Origin: NCED01 sp035493955
Lineage (GTDB): Bacteria > Pseudomonadota > Alphaproteobacteria > Caulobacterales > Caulobacteraceae
Length of the DNA: 64,000 bases
Reading direction: 5' to 3'
NCBI GenBank assembly: GCA_035493955.1
Contig: DATJHI010000015.1
Coordinates: 130,109 to 194,108 of the forward strand
How positions within the stretch are numbered: the first letter of the stretch is position 1; every line of letters begins with the position of its first letter. A program made the translations under genes and the position numbers. Positions 37,317 to 46,157 of the stretch are shown in pieces. A model generated the notes under the pieces. It was not told the DNA's origin. It saw only the letters and a list, made by a program, of their open reading frames with translations, and searched no databases.

Positions 37317-37691
37317 ATGCTGTGGATTGCGCTTGCGTCGATCGTTTCGGCCGCTGCGCCTAACAACGTAGCTGGCGGACCGGTGCTCGCGGGCTTTGAA
37401 TTCCATAGGCTCGTCAGAGCCGCTCACGCGACGTGCCCCGCATCCAACGTCAAAAACCTCACGCCCGCGGATCTCTTGGATATCGAGGACGAATTTAGAG
37501 ATCGGCTCTCGACACGTCGGCGCGCACATTTGGACGTCAAACTACCGCGTTCAGCGAATGGTAGGATCGCCGCTTGTGCCAACCGTAACGGCGCAAGCTG
37601 CGATGCGACAGCATACCTCGCAGGGTTCCACGCCAGCGGGCTCTCTGGAGCCTTCACGCAGTACGTTTGTCGCCCTGGCGTTGTCCGTTGA
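37317..37691 (+). CDS. Small exported protein with four cysteines
   Basis: 124 residues; ATG behind ACGGAGG. The start MLWIALASIVSAAAP looks like a short signal peptide. The mature part has four Cys (ATCPAS, AACANRNGASCDAT, QYVCRPG), consistent with two disulfides in the periplasm. No family recognised. It is the first of a run with the two following genes. Confidence 0.6.
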   Translation: MLWIALASIVSAAAPNNVAGGPVLAGFEFHRLVRAAHATCPASNVKNLTPADLLDIEDEFRDRLSTRRRAHLDVKLPRSANGRIAACANRNGASCDATAYLAGFHASGLSGAFTQYVCRPGVVR

Positions 37692-37708
37692 AGGTCGAAA
37701 GGGGCTGC

Positions 37709-38317
37709 ATGGTCGAGTTCGATCACTCCGACACCAAGCGTGTCGTCCAGGAACTGAACCAAGACAGTTACGAATATGCGCGCCGCTTCGTGCTCTGGCT
37801 CGGGGTGGGTTCGGGCGGGGGTGCCGTCGCAATCTTGTCGTTCTCAGCTCAGCTCCCAAACCCCGACTATGCGCTTCGAGCGCTATTGCCATCTTTGGCC
37901 ATGTTCTCCGTTGGCGTCATGACAGCCGCGGGGAGCATGATGGCAGCCTCGCGCCGACAGGCTGCGGGTGCGGAACATTTCGCCAGCGCGTTTAACCGGG
38001 GCCAGCTCGGGGAGGCCCTTCGGAAAACGCCTGAATGGTTTGCGTCCGCTCAGCGGGTCGCGGATGAAATGAACACTGGCCGGAACCGAGTGATCGAGAA
38101 GCATGACAGGGAGCATGCCGACGCCGAAAATGCCTGGAAGCGCAGAGCACGGTGGGACCGGGTGTTCCAAGTATGCGTAGCCGTTTCCAGCCTTGCCTTT
38201 GTAGGTGGGATTTCCTGGCCCCTTGGACTTATTGAGCTGGGACACTCCCTAGTGGACGCGCCTGCGGCGAGCGCGCGGTTGGAGAACCATTCACTCCCAA
38301 CCAAGGCGCGCCCATGA
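37709..38317 (+). CDS. Membrane protein with charged cytoplasmic segment
   Basis: 202 residues from ATG 37709 (AAAGGGG upstream). Two or three hydrophobic segments (FVLWLGVGSGGGAVAILSF, ALLPSLAMFSVGVMTAAGSM, VFQVCVAVSSLAFVGGI) flank a charged middle region (RVADEMNTGRNRVIEKHDREHADAENAWKRRARW). Family unknown. The end overlaps the next start (ATGA), so the two products may act together. Confidence 0.65.
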   Translation: MVEFDHSDTKRVVQELNQDSYEYARRFVLWLGVGSGGGAVAILSFSAQLPNPDYALRALLPSLAMFSVGVMTAAGSMMAASRRQAAGAEHFASAFNRGQLGEALRKTPEWFASAQRVADEMNTGRNRVIEKHDREHADAENAWKRRARWDRVFQVCVAVSSLAFVGGISWPLGLIELGHSLVDAPAASARLENHSLPTKARP

Positions 38318-38670
38318 GGATTGAGCTGCCGACGCATGATGGCTTGCTTGCCTTCAGGTTGGCGGGTGCCGAACGCTCCTTGAGCGTTGGGGACACGATT
38401 GAGATTGGTCCGGGTTTAGTCGTTACCTACGATGGATCAATGGTGTTTCGGTCGGTCGGAATACCGGAGGTGGTCATGTTCATGCTCGGTATCCCGGCCA
38501 ACGTCGTCGCCACCGTGGCCGCGAACCAAATTTGGACTTGGCTTCAGACCCGCGCCGCTCAGAAGCCGTTAAAAGTGATCGTCGAAGGTCAGGAAGTCCC
38601 GTTTGAGGAGGAGGCGGTCAAGCGCCTACTCGTCGAGCGAATGGAAGCCGACAACGACAACAAAGTTTGA
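38314..38670 (+). CDS. Hypothetical protein coupled to the membrane protein before it
   Basis: 118 residues. A beta-rich N-terminal half (LSVGDTIEIGPGLVVTYDGS), a hydrophobic helix (IPEVVMFMLGIPANVVATVAAN) and a charged C-terminus (VEGQEVPFEEEAVKRLLVERME). Family unknown; translation is coupled to the preceding gene. Confidence 0.6.
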   Translation: MRIELPTHDGLLAFRLAGAERSLSVGDTIEIGPGLVVTYDGSMVFRSVGIPEVVMFMLGIPANVVATVAANQIWTWLQTRAAQKPLKVIVEGQEVPFEEEAVKRLLVERMEADNDNKV

Positions 38671-38733
38671 CACGAGCCCCTCGGGGACCGGCTAAGAGCG
38701 TGAGTTCGCTCTATCCCACCGTTCCTGCCGAGA

Positions 38734-38946
38734 TCACTTGTTCCGGTTGACGTTATCTCGTGTCGAGGCATCGGGATTGTCGCGGACATACTCGCGGCCG
38801 TTGACCTTCACGACGTGATTGCCGGGGTGCTGCCCGGCCTTCACTTCGCGAACTGCCTCAGGGCGCGGTACGGCCATGCGGCTGCCGATCTTGTACGTCT
38901 CGTTCCGTCCTCCAGGGCCATCGTTGTTGCCGACGATCTTTCCCAT
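38734..38946 (-). CDS. DUF3892-type small protein
   Basis: 70 residues with the family pattern near the C-terminus: KAGQHPGNHVVKVNGREYVRDNPD, ending STRDNVN. A good AGGAGC ribosome site precedes the ATG at 38946. The function of the family is unknown; members are frequent in accessory regions. It is convergent with the gene before and divergent from gajA. Confidence 0.8.
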   Translation of the reverse strand: MGKIVGNNDGPGGRNETYKIGSRMAVPRPEAVREVKAGQHPGNHVVKVNGREYVRDNPDASTRDNVNRNK

Positions 38947-39104
38947 AGCCTTGCTCCTGTAGCAGCCATCCCGTTTCTAATTTGTTCTTGGGCGCTTCAA
39001 TTTCAAGGCCTAGCTTGAAGCGATCTCTGGCCACAGCTGGTCCCTGATTGTGCTCGTCACGGAGAAGCACGGTAGAATGAAACCAAACCACATCCAGGCA
39101 ATCT

Positions 39105-40916
39105 ATGCGCATCGCTCGACTTCGCATCACCGGGTTCAGAGGAGTTAAGGAAGCCGACCTTCGGCTGGGCAAAACAGCCGTGCTTGTGGGGCCGAACAGC
39201 GTCGGCAAGACCACAGTGATCGAAGCACTCGCGCTGCTCCTCGGACGAGACGGTATGGTGCGCGGCCTCACTGAGCATGATTTCTACGGCTCGTCTCCGA
39301 CGCCATCTGACCGCATTAAAATCCTCGCCACGGTGGTCGGCTTCCCCCACCCAAACCCCGATCAGGTTCCTGAGTGGTTCGCCATGAAGCGAGCCGGCGT
39401 GCCGAAGTGGTTTGATCCGACCACCGGTAGCGAAAGCGCAACCTACAAACCTGCGCCGTATGAACTAGCGTGTGAGGTCGGATTCCAAGCCCGCTTCGAT
39501 CACGAAAATCTGGAGGTCGAGACACTTCGCTACTTCTGCGATGACGCAGCGGCGGATGACGTGTTTATTGATGACACGGTGACGCCAATCAATATCGGCC
39601 TCGTGCGCGATATTGGCTTGTTCCTCATCCCCGCCAGCCGCTCTTGGGACCGCATGATGTCCTTCGGGTCGGAGCTGTTCCGGCGGGTCGTATCATCTGA
39701 CAACGGGCTTCCGGCGGAAAGCGTTCTGGCTGAGCGCAACAGGCTCCGCACACCAGCCGAACCACTTGAGGATGACCGCAGATTAAAGCCGGTGATCGAT
39801 GAAGTGAATAAGGAGATTGCGGCGCTCTTTGGCGAGGGACGCGAGGTACAGCTTCGGCTCACACCGACGGATAGTGCGGGCGTGCTGGATGCTGTTGTTC
39901 CGCACTTCAAAAGTCCCGGCAGTGCGGCGATCCCGTCCAAGCGTGAGGGAAGCGGCCTGATCTCGCTTCAAAGTCTGTTTCTGCTGCTTCACTTCGGCAC
40001 CCGAAGGATCGAGAACGGGAAGGGATTTTGTCTGGCGCTGGAGGAGCCCGAACTCCACTTGCCGCCGACCCTTCAGCGGAGGGTGTTACGACGCCTAAGA
40101 GCACTTTCAACCCAGGTAATCGTCTCAACCCACTCCCCTTTGATCGCGGGATTTTCCGACCCTACCGAAGTGCTCATCGTCGCGAACGAAAGCGGCGTGG
40201 TGACTGCGCGCGCATTGCTTGAGAAACCGCTCGACGCCACAACACCGAATGCGCTGAGGACACTCATCCAACTTAAGCGGGTGGAAGTAGCGGGCGCACT
40301 CATGGCGGAAACGGTTCTCGTCCCCGAAGGAGTGCTCGACTACGAATGGCTCTCACTGATCGCCCGTATCGTCGAAGCCCAAGCCGACACAGATGCTCCA
40401 GGTGCGCTCTACGCCGCATCGATCGGGGTTGTGCCGACACACGACGGAGCCGTTATTGAAACATCGAAGTGCCTTGCGAAGGCACACGGCCATGTCGTTC
40501 CCATTGTCGATGGTGATGCGGCCGGTGTGGGCTACGCCGCCACTCTAGCTGCAGCAGGTTTTGGTCGCCTCCTGCGGTGGCCGGACACCTGGACCATCGA
40601 AGACGCTATCGGATGGATCATCGGGACAGCTGATGCTCAGGTGCTAACAACTCTCGGCGCGAACATTCCCAACCCGCCAGCGAACACAAACGATCTCATC
40701 GCGCGGCTCAAGAATGATGATCGACACGACCCGATGCGGCTCAAAGGCGACCGTCTTGCCTATGAATCCGTGGCGTCAGGCATCGCAGCAACACCGGAAG
40801 CGCTCCGCCGAGCTGGTGAACTGCTCGATGCGATAGCCCGGGCCGCCCGACGCTCTACGACGCCTCGCTTTGTACAAAGCCCGTCTGCGCCCTCGACCTT
40901 TGTTTTCCAACCATGA
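39105..40916 (+). CDS. gajA: Gabija defence protein GajA-like (OLD-family ATPase/TOPRIM nuclease)
   Basis: 603 residues (GajA is about 580). N-terminal ABC-type ATPase: LRITGFRGVKEADL, Walker A GPNSVGKT at 29-36, signature-like SGLISLQSLFLLL, Walker B ALEEPELHLP and H-loop VSTHSPLIAG. C-terminal TOPRIM: Glu408 in LVPEGVLDYEW and Asp469/Asp471 in PIVDGDAAG. By family, GajA is a sequence-specific DNA nickase held off by nucleotides and released when phage depletes them. It overlaps the UvrD-like gene by 4 bp, which makes it a class 2 OLD, that is the Gabija type. Confidence 0.9.
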   Translation: MRIARLRITGFRGVKEADLRLGKTAVLVGPNSVGKTTVIEALALLLGRDGMVRGLTEHDFYGSSPTPSDRIKILATVVGFPHPNPDQVPEWFAMKRAGVPKWFDPTTGSESATYKPAPYELACEVGFQARFDHENLEVETLRYFCDDAAADDVFIDDTVTPINIGLVRDIGLFLIPASRSWDRMMSFGSELFRRVVSSDNGLPAESVLAERNRLRTPAEPLEDDRRLKPVIDEVNKEIAALFGEGREVQLRLTPTDSAGVLDAVVPHFKSPGSAAIPSKREGSGLISLQSLFLLLHFGTRRIENGKGFCLALEEPELHLPPTLQRRVLRRLRALSTQVIVSTHSPLIAGFSDPTEVLIVANESGVVTARALLEKPLDATTPNALRTLIQLKRVEVAGALMAETVLVPEGVLDYEWLSLIARIVEAQADTDAPGALYAASIGVVPTHDGAVIETSKCLAKAHGHVVPIVDGDAAGVGYAATLAAAGFGRLLRWPDTWTIEDAIGWIIGTADAQVLTTLGANIPNPPANTNDLIARLKNDDRHDPMRLKGDRLAYESVASGIAATPEALRRAGELLDAIARAARRSTTPRFVQSPSAPSTFVFQP

Positions 40917-42202
40917 GCCTGATGGCCTTTGAAGGCGGAGCGGGGTCCGGCAAAACCCATTCCGTAATGGAGGAGCTCGCGGGCGAACTGAGCCGCGAGC
41001 CCCTCAAGGTGCATCAGCGAGTGCTTGCGCTCACGTTCATGCATGGGGCCAGACACAGGCTCGACGAGAAGCTTGAAGGGATTGGAAGCCTCCGGGGTCG
41101 CTACGACGCGATGACCATAGATAGCTTCGCCTGGACGATCTGCCGGCGCTGGCAATCGCGCTTGCGAGCTTATGGCCAGGAGCTGCCCGATCTCGAACAG
41201 GATGGCGCGTTCGATACCGTCTGTGGGTTGGCGGCGCGTCTTTTGGAGGATGCCGACGTCCGTAAATGGGTGACAGCCTCGTACCCTTACATTCTGATCG
41301 ATGAGGCGCAGGATTTGTTCGGGCCGCGCTTGGCGATGGTCGATCAGCTTCGGCTCGATGCCTGCGTGCTGCTTGCGTTCGATGATTTCCAATGCCTCAA
41401 CTCACGTAACCGGCCCGTTGCGGTTGTTGGTTGGATCGCAGAGCGTTGCCACCCGAAGGTTCTCCAGGGCTGCCGCCGGACGAACGTCACCGAACTTCTC
41501 CAGGCTGCAACTGAGATTCGCGACGGAAAGGCAATCGCGGCATCTGGATCGTCATTCCAAGTGAAGCTGGCACCTGGCGGCAAAACGGGGCCCGCGCTAC
41601 CGGCGACCCTGGCCGCCTATGCCATGATGAAGACAGGAACGTTCGCGCTTTTGTCCCCGTCTCGGCCCGCCTCGTCGGCATACGTTCGCGACATTGTGGA
41701 AATGGTGAGAACGCAGAGTTTGGGAAAGGCAAAGAACGTCGGACCGTTCGACATCCGCTGGGAAGGCGCGGAAGAGGAGCCCATCAAGGCTCTCCGAATG
41801 CAGCTCCGCACCGCTGTCCGTCACGGCTTTCGAGAACTGGTACGGATGCTGTCCGATGCTGGATTTGCTGCCGCTGCACAAACAGCTCAGCAGCTCCGGC
41901 GACTACGAGCGGGGCGCGGACAAGAAGAGTTCGCGACCTCTGAGGTCGAGGCGCTCCTAGACCGGCAAATTGCTGTCGCCTCTCAATTCACCCGGCGGCC
42001 GGTTGGCCGGCGGCGGGCAATGACGATCCACCAAGCCAAAAATCGGGAGTTCGACCACGTCGTCGTACTGTGGCCGTTCCAGATCCCCCCGGATGACGAC
42101 GATAGACGGAGGCTCCTCTACAACGCGGTTACGCGCGCACGTCAGTCTTGCCTCGTACTCGTACAGGCACCCCCCCTTCTCGAGAAACCGCCCTTCGTTT
42201 GA
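40913..42202 (+). CDS. gajB: Gabija defence protein GajB-like (UvrD/Rep-type helicase)
   Basis: 429 residues, a little shorter than typical GajB (about 490). SF1A motifs are visible: Walker A EGGAGSGKTHSVMEE, motif Ia-like MTIDSFAWTICRRWQ, Walker B ILIDEAQDLFG, GCRRTNV, motif V MTIHQAKNREFDHVVVLWP and motif VI LLYNAVTRARQ. In the family GajB assembles with a GajA tetramer and is activated by DNA ends produced by it. Translation is coupled to gajA. Confidence 0.88.
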   Translation: MSLMAFEGGAGSGKTHSVMEELAGELSREPLKVHQRVLALTFMHGARHRLDEKLEGIGSLRGRYDAMTIDSFAWTICRRWQSRLRAYGQELPDLEQDGAFDTVCGLAARLLEDADVRKWVTASYPYILIDEAQDLFGPRLAMVDQLRLDACVLLAFDDFQCLNSRNRPVAVVGWIAERCHPKVLQGCRRTNVTELLQAATEIRDGKAIAASGSSFQVKLAPGGKTGPALPATLAAYAMMKTGTFALLSPSRPASSAYVRDIVEMVRTQSLGKAKNVGPFDIRWEGAEEEPIKALRMQLRTAVRHGFRELVRMLSDAGFAAAAQTAQQLRRLRAGRGQEEFATSEVEALLDRQIAVASQFTRRPVGRRRAMTIHQAKNREFDHVVVLWPFQIPPDDDDRRRLLYNAVTRARQSCLVLVQAPPLLEKPPFV

Positions 42203-42319
42203 AGGCTCGTACCGCCGCGAGCCTTGCGGTCTGGTTGCAGTTCGCCCCCCGCGACGCGCGCGAGATCGCGAGTTCTTTCGCTTTGGGGCGTGAAGATGCG
42301 CTCGGATTATACTTATCAG

Positions 42320-42871
42320 CTACACGGGGTTTATTTGGAAACTCTGAAGCCGCCACCCATCGTCATACAGGGCCATGACCGCTGTGCCGGTTACCGTCCC
42401 CGAAGGCATGAGGCACGAACTCACATCCGGGTTTAATCCAAGCTTGGCGACATTGAGCTTTCCCACAAACTCTACCTGCTTCTGGCTGCTTGCGGGCGTC
42501 GCAGCCCGTACAGTTACCCCATCGGTGATGCCGGTAACCCGATCAACATCCATAGGCATTGGGGGAGAAAACTCAATCGCTAGACCTTCGTTGTCATTCC
42601 ACCCCTTTATGAACGACCGACCATATGTAGTAAGGACGGTATTTGAGAAAAAACTTATCATTGAATTTCTGTTTGGGTCCCCCAAGACGCCGACTTGGCG
42701 AAGGCACGCCTCACCTTCTTTTACCTTCGTTAGTTGAATATTTTGAATACTTAAGTTCGTTTGCTGCATCACCCGCATTGCAAGTGGGCGTGTAAGTTCT
42801 TTGGTCGCGGAGTTATCACCGCTACATCCCGCAACGCTCAGGGTCAGGACCAACAGGAGCCTTACTCTCAT
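42320..42871 (-). CDS. Predicted lipoprotein
   Basis: 183 residues from ATG 42871 (7 nt after AAGGG). Signal with lipobox: MRVRLLLVLTLSVAGCSGD, Cys about residue 16. The mature part has one beta-rich domain with two further Cys (EACLRQVG, SSCLMPSG). AT content is higher than in the neighbours. Family unknown; it is convergent with gajB and there is no sign it belongs to Gabija. Confidence 0.65.
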   Translation of the reverse strand: MRVRLLLVLTLSVAGCSGDNSATKELTRPLAMRVMQQTNLSIQNIQLTKVKEGEACLRQVGVLGDPNRNSMISFFSNTVLTTYGRSFIKGWNDNEGLAIEFSPPMPMDVDRVTGITDGVTVRAATPASSQKQVEFVGKLNVAKLGLNPDVSSCLMPSGTVTGTAVMALYDDGWRLQSFQINPV

Positions 42872-43072
42872 TTCCATTTCCCTTATCAAGGAAGCGAGGA
42901 CTGCACCCCTCCCTATCGTTGGGAAGAGTTTCGTGTTGCAGCACCAATTCCGACGATTTTTGGTGTGACCCGCCTCCATTCCTCGGGGCTAAAGCCACGG
43001 GCATCTGTGGGATACGTGCTGCGACCGAGAACGAGCCGGCCTCCAGAGCAGGCCGGCGATCGTGCGCTGGGA

Positions 43073-43477
43073 TTAATCCGCCGCCAGCTGGGTCGAGCTA
43101 GAACCCGGTCCGAGACGTTGCCGCGCAAGGACGGCGAACCGCCCCTCAGGGAACCGCACGAGGTATTCCTCGAGGGCGTCGGGGTTCCGCTTGTCCTCGA
43201 TGCTGTCCCAGTGGATCGTGTCCGGATCGGCGAGTGGTTGCGCCGGACGCTCAGCCGGCGTGTTGTGCTGCGTCGTATTGACGACGACCGTCTGCACAGC
43301 TCCTCGGCCGCGCGGATCGGCAAGCGCCCAGATGAACGTCCAGATCCACCCGAATACGCTCCATCCGAAGATGATGTTCACCGCAGCGATTGCCGGAGCG
43401 TCCTTGTGCCCTCGCATAAAGGCGATGATGCTCGGAACCACATAGAGAACAAGAAGTATCAATATGCCCATGGCCAT
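43073..43477 (-). CDS. Superinfection-immunity family membrane protein
   Basis: 134 residues. The N-terminal two-helix unit (ILILLVLYVVPSIIAFMRGH, AAVNIIFGWSVFGWIWTFIWALADP) matches the Imm_superinfect family, named for phage T4 Imm, which blocks DNA entry of a second phage. Many bacterial members have other or unknown roles. A C-terminal extension follows (DTIHWDSIED, YLVRFPEGRFAVLARQRL). The start codon (43477 versus 43471) is uncertain. Confidence 0.75.
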   Translation of the reverse strand: MAMGILILLVLYVVPSIIAFMRGHKDAPAIAAVNIIFGWSVFGWIWTFIWALADPRGRGAVQTVVVNTTQHNTPAERPAQPLADPDTIHWDSIEDKRNPDALEEYLVRFPEGRFAVLARQRLGPGSSSTQLAAD

Positions 43478-43554
43478 AGGCGCCCCCACTTTTTCATCTT
43501 CGCGAAGAAATAAATGACCTTACGCTACAACCATATACAGCGGACCCGCCATTA

Positions 43555-43908
43555 TCATCTTGCACATGTATCTCGGCCGCCAGTGACGACCGATCCGATA
43601 GTTTTTCCCGATTCCCAGGCTCCATTCGCTGCGGCGCCTTTCACGCCTCCGGCTAGTGACGCGACAGCTCCAGAAACATTGGCCGCGGCTCTGCCCGCGC
43701 AGACGACACCTATTGTGCGATCCAGTTGCTGATTTTGGCGGTTGATCTGTTGAATCCTCTGCTGATCTTTTTGCACTTGCGCATTCAGGCAGGTGGTTCG
43801 CGCAGCTCCTTGGTACCCCGCGCAGGGTGCCGAGCTTTGTGCCAAGGCTGTTGTTGCAACCAACGACCAAGCGAATACGGACGACGCGATCAAACGGGGC
43901 ACAGGCAT
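43555..43908 (-). CDS. Small exported glutamine-rich protein
   Basis: 117 residues; AAGGAGAA site before the ATG at 43908. A signal peptide (LIASSVFAWSLVATTALAQ) is followed by a short coiled coil (VQKDQQRIQQINRQNQQLDR) and a Gly/Ala-rich tail (ANVSGAVASLAGGVKGAAANG). It has four Cys in all. Family unknown. Confidence 0.6.
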   Translation of the reverse strand: MPVPRLIASSVFAWSLVATTALAQSSAPCAGYQGAARTTCLNAQVQKDQQRIQQINRQNQQLDRTIGVVCAGRAAANVSGAVASLAGGVKGAAANGAWESGKTIGSVVTGGRDTCAR

Positions 43909-43980
43909 CTAGTTCTCCTTCTTCAATTCTTATGTTTCCAGAAGCGACACATTCCCCTCAAACAACAGTAGGCACTGCCT

Positions 43981-44904
43981 CTACGGCAGCTCCACGCGCG
44001 TAAGCCGGCGGCCATTCGCTGCTAGGTCGTCCGGTTCAATGACGCTGGCGATGCTCCCGACGGTGATGCGGGGACTGCCATCGCCGTCTAACTGCGCGGT
44101 CGCGCCTTGCGGACCGGCGGCGGTGACGGTGTAGCGAGCGCTTGCTCCGCCATCGGGGCTCGTCACCTGCACAATGGTGCCGAGCGCCAGGAGTGGCGCG
44201 CCGTAGTTGAGCTGGATGGTGCGGCCTTCGCTCGCCGTCACCGACAAGGGCACGATGTGGAAGGCCACGAGCCGGGCGGTGGCGAGCGCCACCTCATGCT
44301 GCAGCTCCGTGTAGAGCGCCTGTCCGGAGCGGGTGCTTGTAGTGTGGAAGCCGGAGACCTCGATGTTCGATCCGGTCTCAAGACGCTTCGTGAGGAGCCC
44401 GCCATACAGCGTGCGTCCTGAGGCTTCGCTCAGCTTCACGTCCATATTGACGAACATGTAGCTGGAAGAGATCGCGTAGCCGCTTCCGACGGCCGGCGTT
44501 GCGGGAGCGGGTCCGCCTTCGCTCACGTCCGAGATGCTGCCGGTGATGAGGTAGCGACCCCCGCGCGGCACGACGACGAACTTTCCCGAGGCCGCGAGCG
44601 CCGCCTCAAGGCTGGTGCGGATGGTGGCGAAGTGATCGATGCAGTCGTGGACAAGCCAGGTGCGCCAACTCGAAGCGGCGGCAATGAGATTAGGCGTCGC
44701 AAGGAGAGCGGATCTGCCGGCTGACTGCTGGTAGACCGTGCAGGCCTTTTGGCTTCCGATCGCGCCGATCGTGACGGTGGGCAATCGGCTCTGTGCCTTC
44801 GCAGGAACAGTCAGTCCGGCCGCGCCAAGAGCGAGAGCGCCCACGAGCGCAACCCGGCCAGCGCCACGGACGATCCGTGGTCGAAATGACAGGGGCGCTG
44901 TCAT
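43981..44904 (-). CDS. Exported protein, CsgG-like
   Basis: 307 residues with an N-terminal signal (RVALVGALALGAAGLTVPAKAQ). The pattern TSLEAALAASGKFVVVPRGGRYLITGSISDVSEG resembles the CsgG/curli-secretion fold. A second half with repeated beta structure ends in ASVIEPDDLAANGRRLTRVE. It is the second gene of a coupled pair with a CsgG-family gene. A role in outer-membrane lipoprotein assembly or export is inference. Confidence 0.6.
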   Translation of the reverse strand: MTAPLSFRPRIVRGAGRVALVGALALGAAGLTVPAKAQSRLPTVTIGAIGSQKACTVYQQSAGRSALLATPNLIAAASSWRTWLVHDCIDHFATIRTSLEAALAASGKFVVVPRGGRYLITGSISDVSEGGPAPATPAVGSGYAISSSYMFVNMDVKLSEASGRTLYGGLLTKRLETGSNIEVSGFHTTSTRSGQALYTELQHEVALATARLVAFHIVPLSVTASEGRTIQLNYGAPLLALGTIVQVTSPDGGASARYTVTAAGPQGATAQLDGDGSPRITVGSIASVIEPDDLAANGRRLTRVELP

Positions 44905-45809
44905 CGGCGCTGCTGCTTCGACAGCGCCTGCACATCCTCGGCGCTCGCGGGCCGGACGATCGCACCAATCTGCGGCGCGGCAGCGAATTGGCTTATGGTG
45001 GCTGCGCGGGACACCCGGCCCGTGACCTCGGTCACCTTGATGAAGCCGAGCTTGGTCTCGTTACTAGCGATGACCTCTCCGGACGCGGGATCACGGATCA
45101 CGTCGCCCTTCGCATACACGCCGAAGATCGCGCCTGGCTGAACTGCCCCCTCGCCGTAGTTGAGGACCAACACCCCGTCGCCCTGCACAGCGGCGATCTG
45201 AATGGGGTAGATGGTCGTCACGAGCGCGGTAGCGACCTTGTCCGCTGCTGAGCGCATCAAGACCGCTTTGTCGATCTGCGCTTGGCCGCCGCAGGTCGTC
45301 GCGGATTTCTGCGTCTCGTTGATGCGCGTGACGTAGCGAACCTCGCCCGTACTCGCGTCGGTGATTTTGATGTCGACGCCGAGGGTGGCGTAGAGGTTGC
45401 CGCACGTCGGCGCTTGTCGGTTTTGCCCAGCGAGCATTCCCGCCAAGAGGCTGGACCCAAAATCGGCCTTCCCCGTCACGGACAGGGTCGTGATCGTTCC
45501 ATAGATGAGGTAGTCGGCGCCCTCGAACCCGCCGACTTTCCCAGGTGTGTTCGAGGTCACGAGGCCGGCTTTCGCGCGAGCCTGCTCCCCGACGAGCGTC
45601 GCGAGGTGTTCGCGCTCGATCACCCGGAACTTGCTCGTGCTCTCGACCGCTGTCTCGATCATCGTCGAGAAGGTCTGGGAGGAGCCGCTGTTGGTGAGGT
45701 CCTCGATCTTATAGACGGCGACCACGGGTTTCTTGGTCTGGGCCCACAGCGCGGAGGGAACCCCGCACATCAGGGTCGCGCCCACCGCCAACGTCAGTAC
45801 CTTCCGCAT
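44901..45809 (-). CDS. CsgG-family exported protein
   Basis: 302 residues. Signal peptide (VLTLAVGATLMCGVPSALWAQ), then the CsgG core (KPVVAVYKIEDLT, FSTMIETAVESTSKFRVIEREHLATLVGEQ, GADYLIYGTITTLSVT, LGVDIKITDASTGEVRYVTRI). The GGGGGCGGG ribosome site fits the start at 45809. There are no curlin genes nearby. Its stop overlaps the start of the next gene. Confidence 0.75.
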   Translation of the reverse strand: MRKVLTLAVGATLMCGVPSALWAQTKKPVVAVYKIEDLTNSGSSQTFSTMIETAVESTSKFRVIEREHLATLVGEQARAKAGLVTSNTPGKVGGFEGADYLIYGTITTLSVTGKADFGSSLLAGMLAGQNRQAPTCGNLYATLGVDIKITDASTGEVRYVTRINETQKSATTCGGQAQIDKAVLMRSAADKVATALVTTIYPIQIAAVQGDGVLVLNYGEGAVQPGAIFGVYAKGDVIRDPASGEVIASNETKLGFIKVTEVTGRVSRAATISQFAAAPQIGAIVRPASAEDVQALSKQQRR

Positions 45810-45827
45810 CCCGCCCCCGTGCCTCTC

Positions 45828-46109
45828 TCAGTTGCGCCGCATGTTCTGGCCTGCGACCCCATGACGCGCCTGTGGAGAAAGCGTATGGTGATCCGATAAG
45901 TCGGATTCTTTCGCCCCTTCTCCGGAGGCCCGTTCGGTCTTGGCCAGCTCTTCAACGATGGCGGCGGCGGTCTTGCCGGCCGTGCGCCCCCGCAGCACGT
46001 CGCTCACGGAATCCTGCGGCAGGCCCTTTGCCCGTTCGAAGGCCTGCACGGAGCCGTACCGCTTGCGAAGCGCCGCCTTGATGTCTTCGCGATGCCACTC
46101 CGACAGCAT
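45828..46109 (-). CDS. Ner/Nlp-type DNA-binding protein
   Basis: 93 residues from ATG 46109. The HTH (WHREDIKAALRKRYGSVQAFERAKGLPQDSVSDVLRGR) is of the Ner/Nlp (HTH_35) kind; in Mu-like phages Ner represses early transcription. The divergent CI-like gene starts 48 bp away, so the two probably form a regulatory switch. Confidence 0.78.
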   Translation of the reverse strand: MLSEWHREDIKAALRKRYGSVQAFERAKGLPQDSVSDVLRGRTAGKTAAAIVEELAKTERASGEGAKESDLSDHHTLSPQARHGVAGQNMRRN

Positions 46110-46138
46110 CCGGTAGCCCCCGCCTAAATCCGAGTTCC

Positions 46139-46153
46139 CGGAAGGATATTCCG
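46139..46153. promoter_or_regulatory. Palindrome between the CI-like and Ner-like genes (operator candidate)
   Basis: CGGAA-ggata-TTCCG is a perfect 5-bp inverted repeat with a 5-nt spacer, in the 48-bp gap between divergent regulators and 4 bp before the ATG at 46158. Confidence 0.5.
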
Positions 46154-46157
46154 ATAT

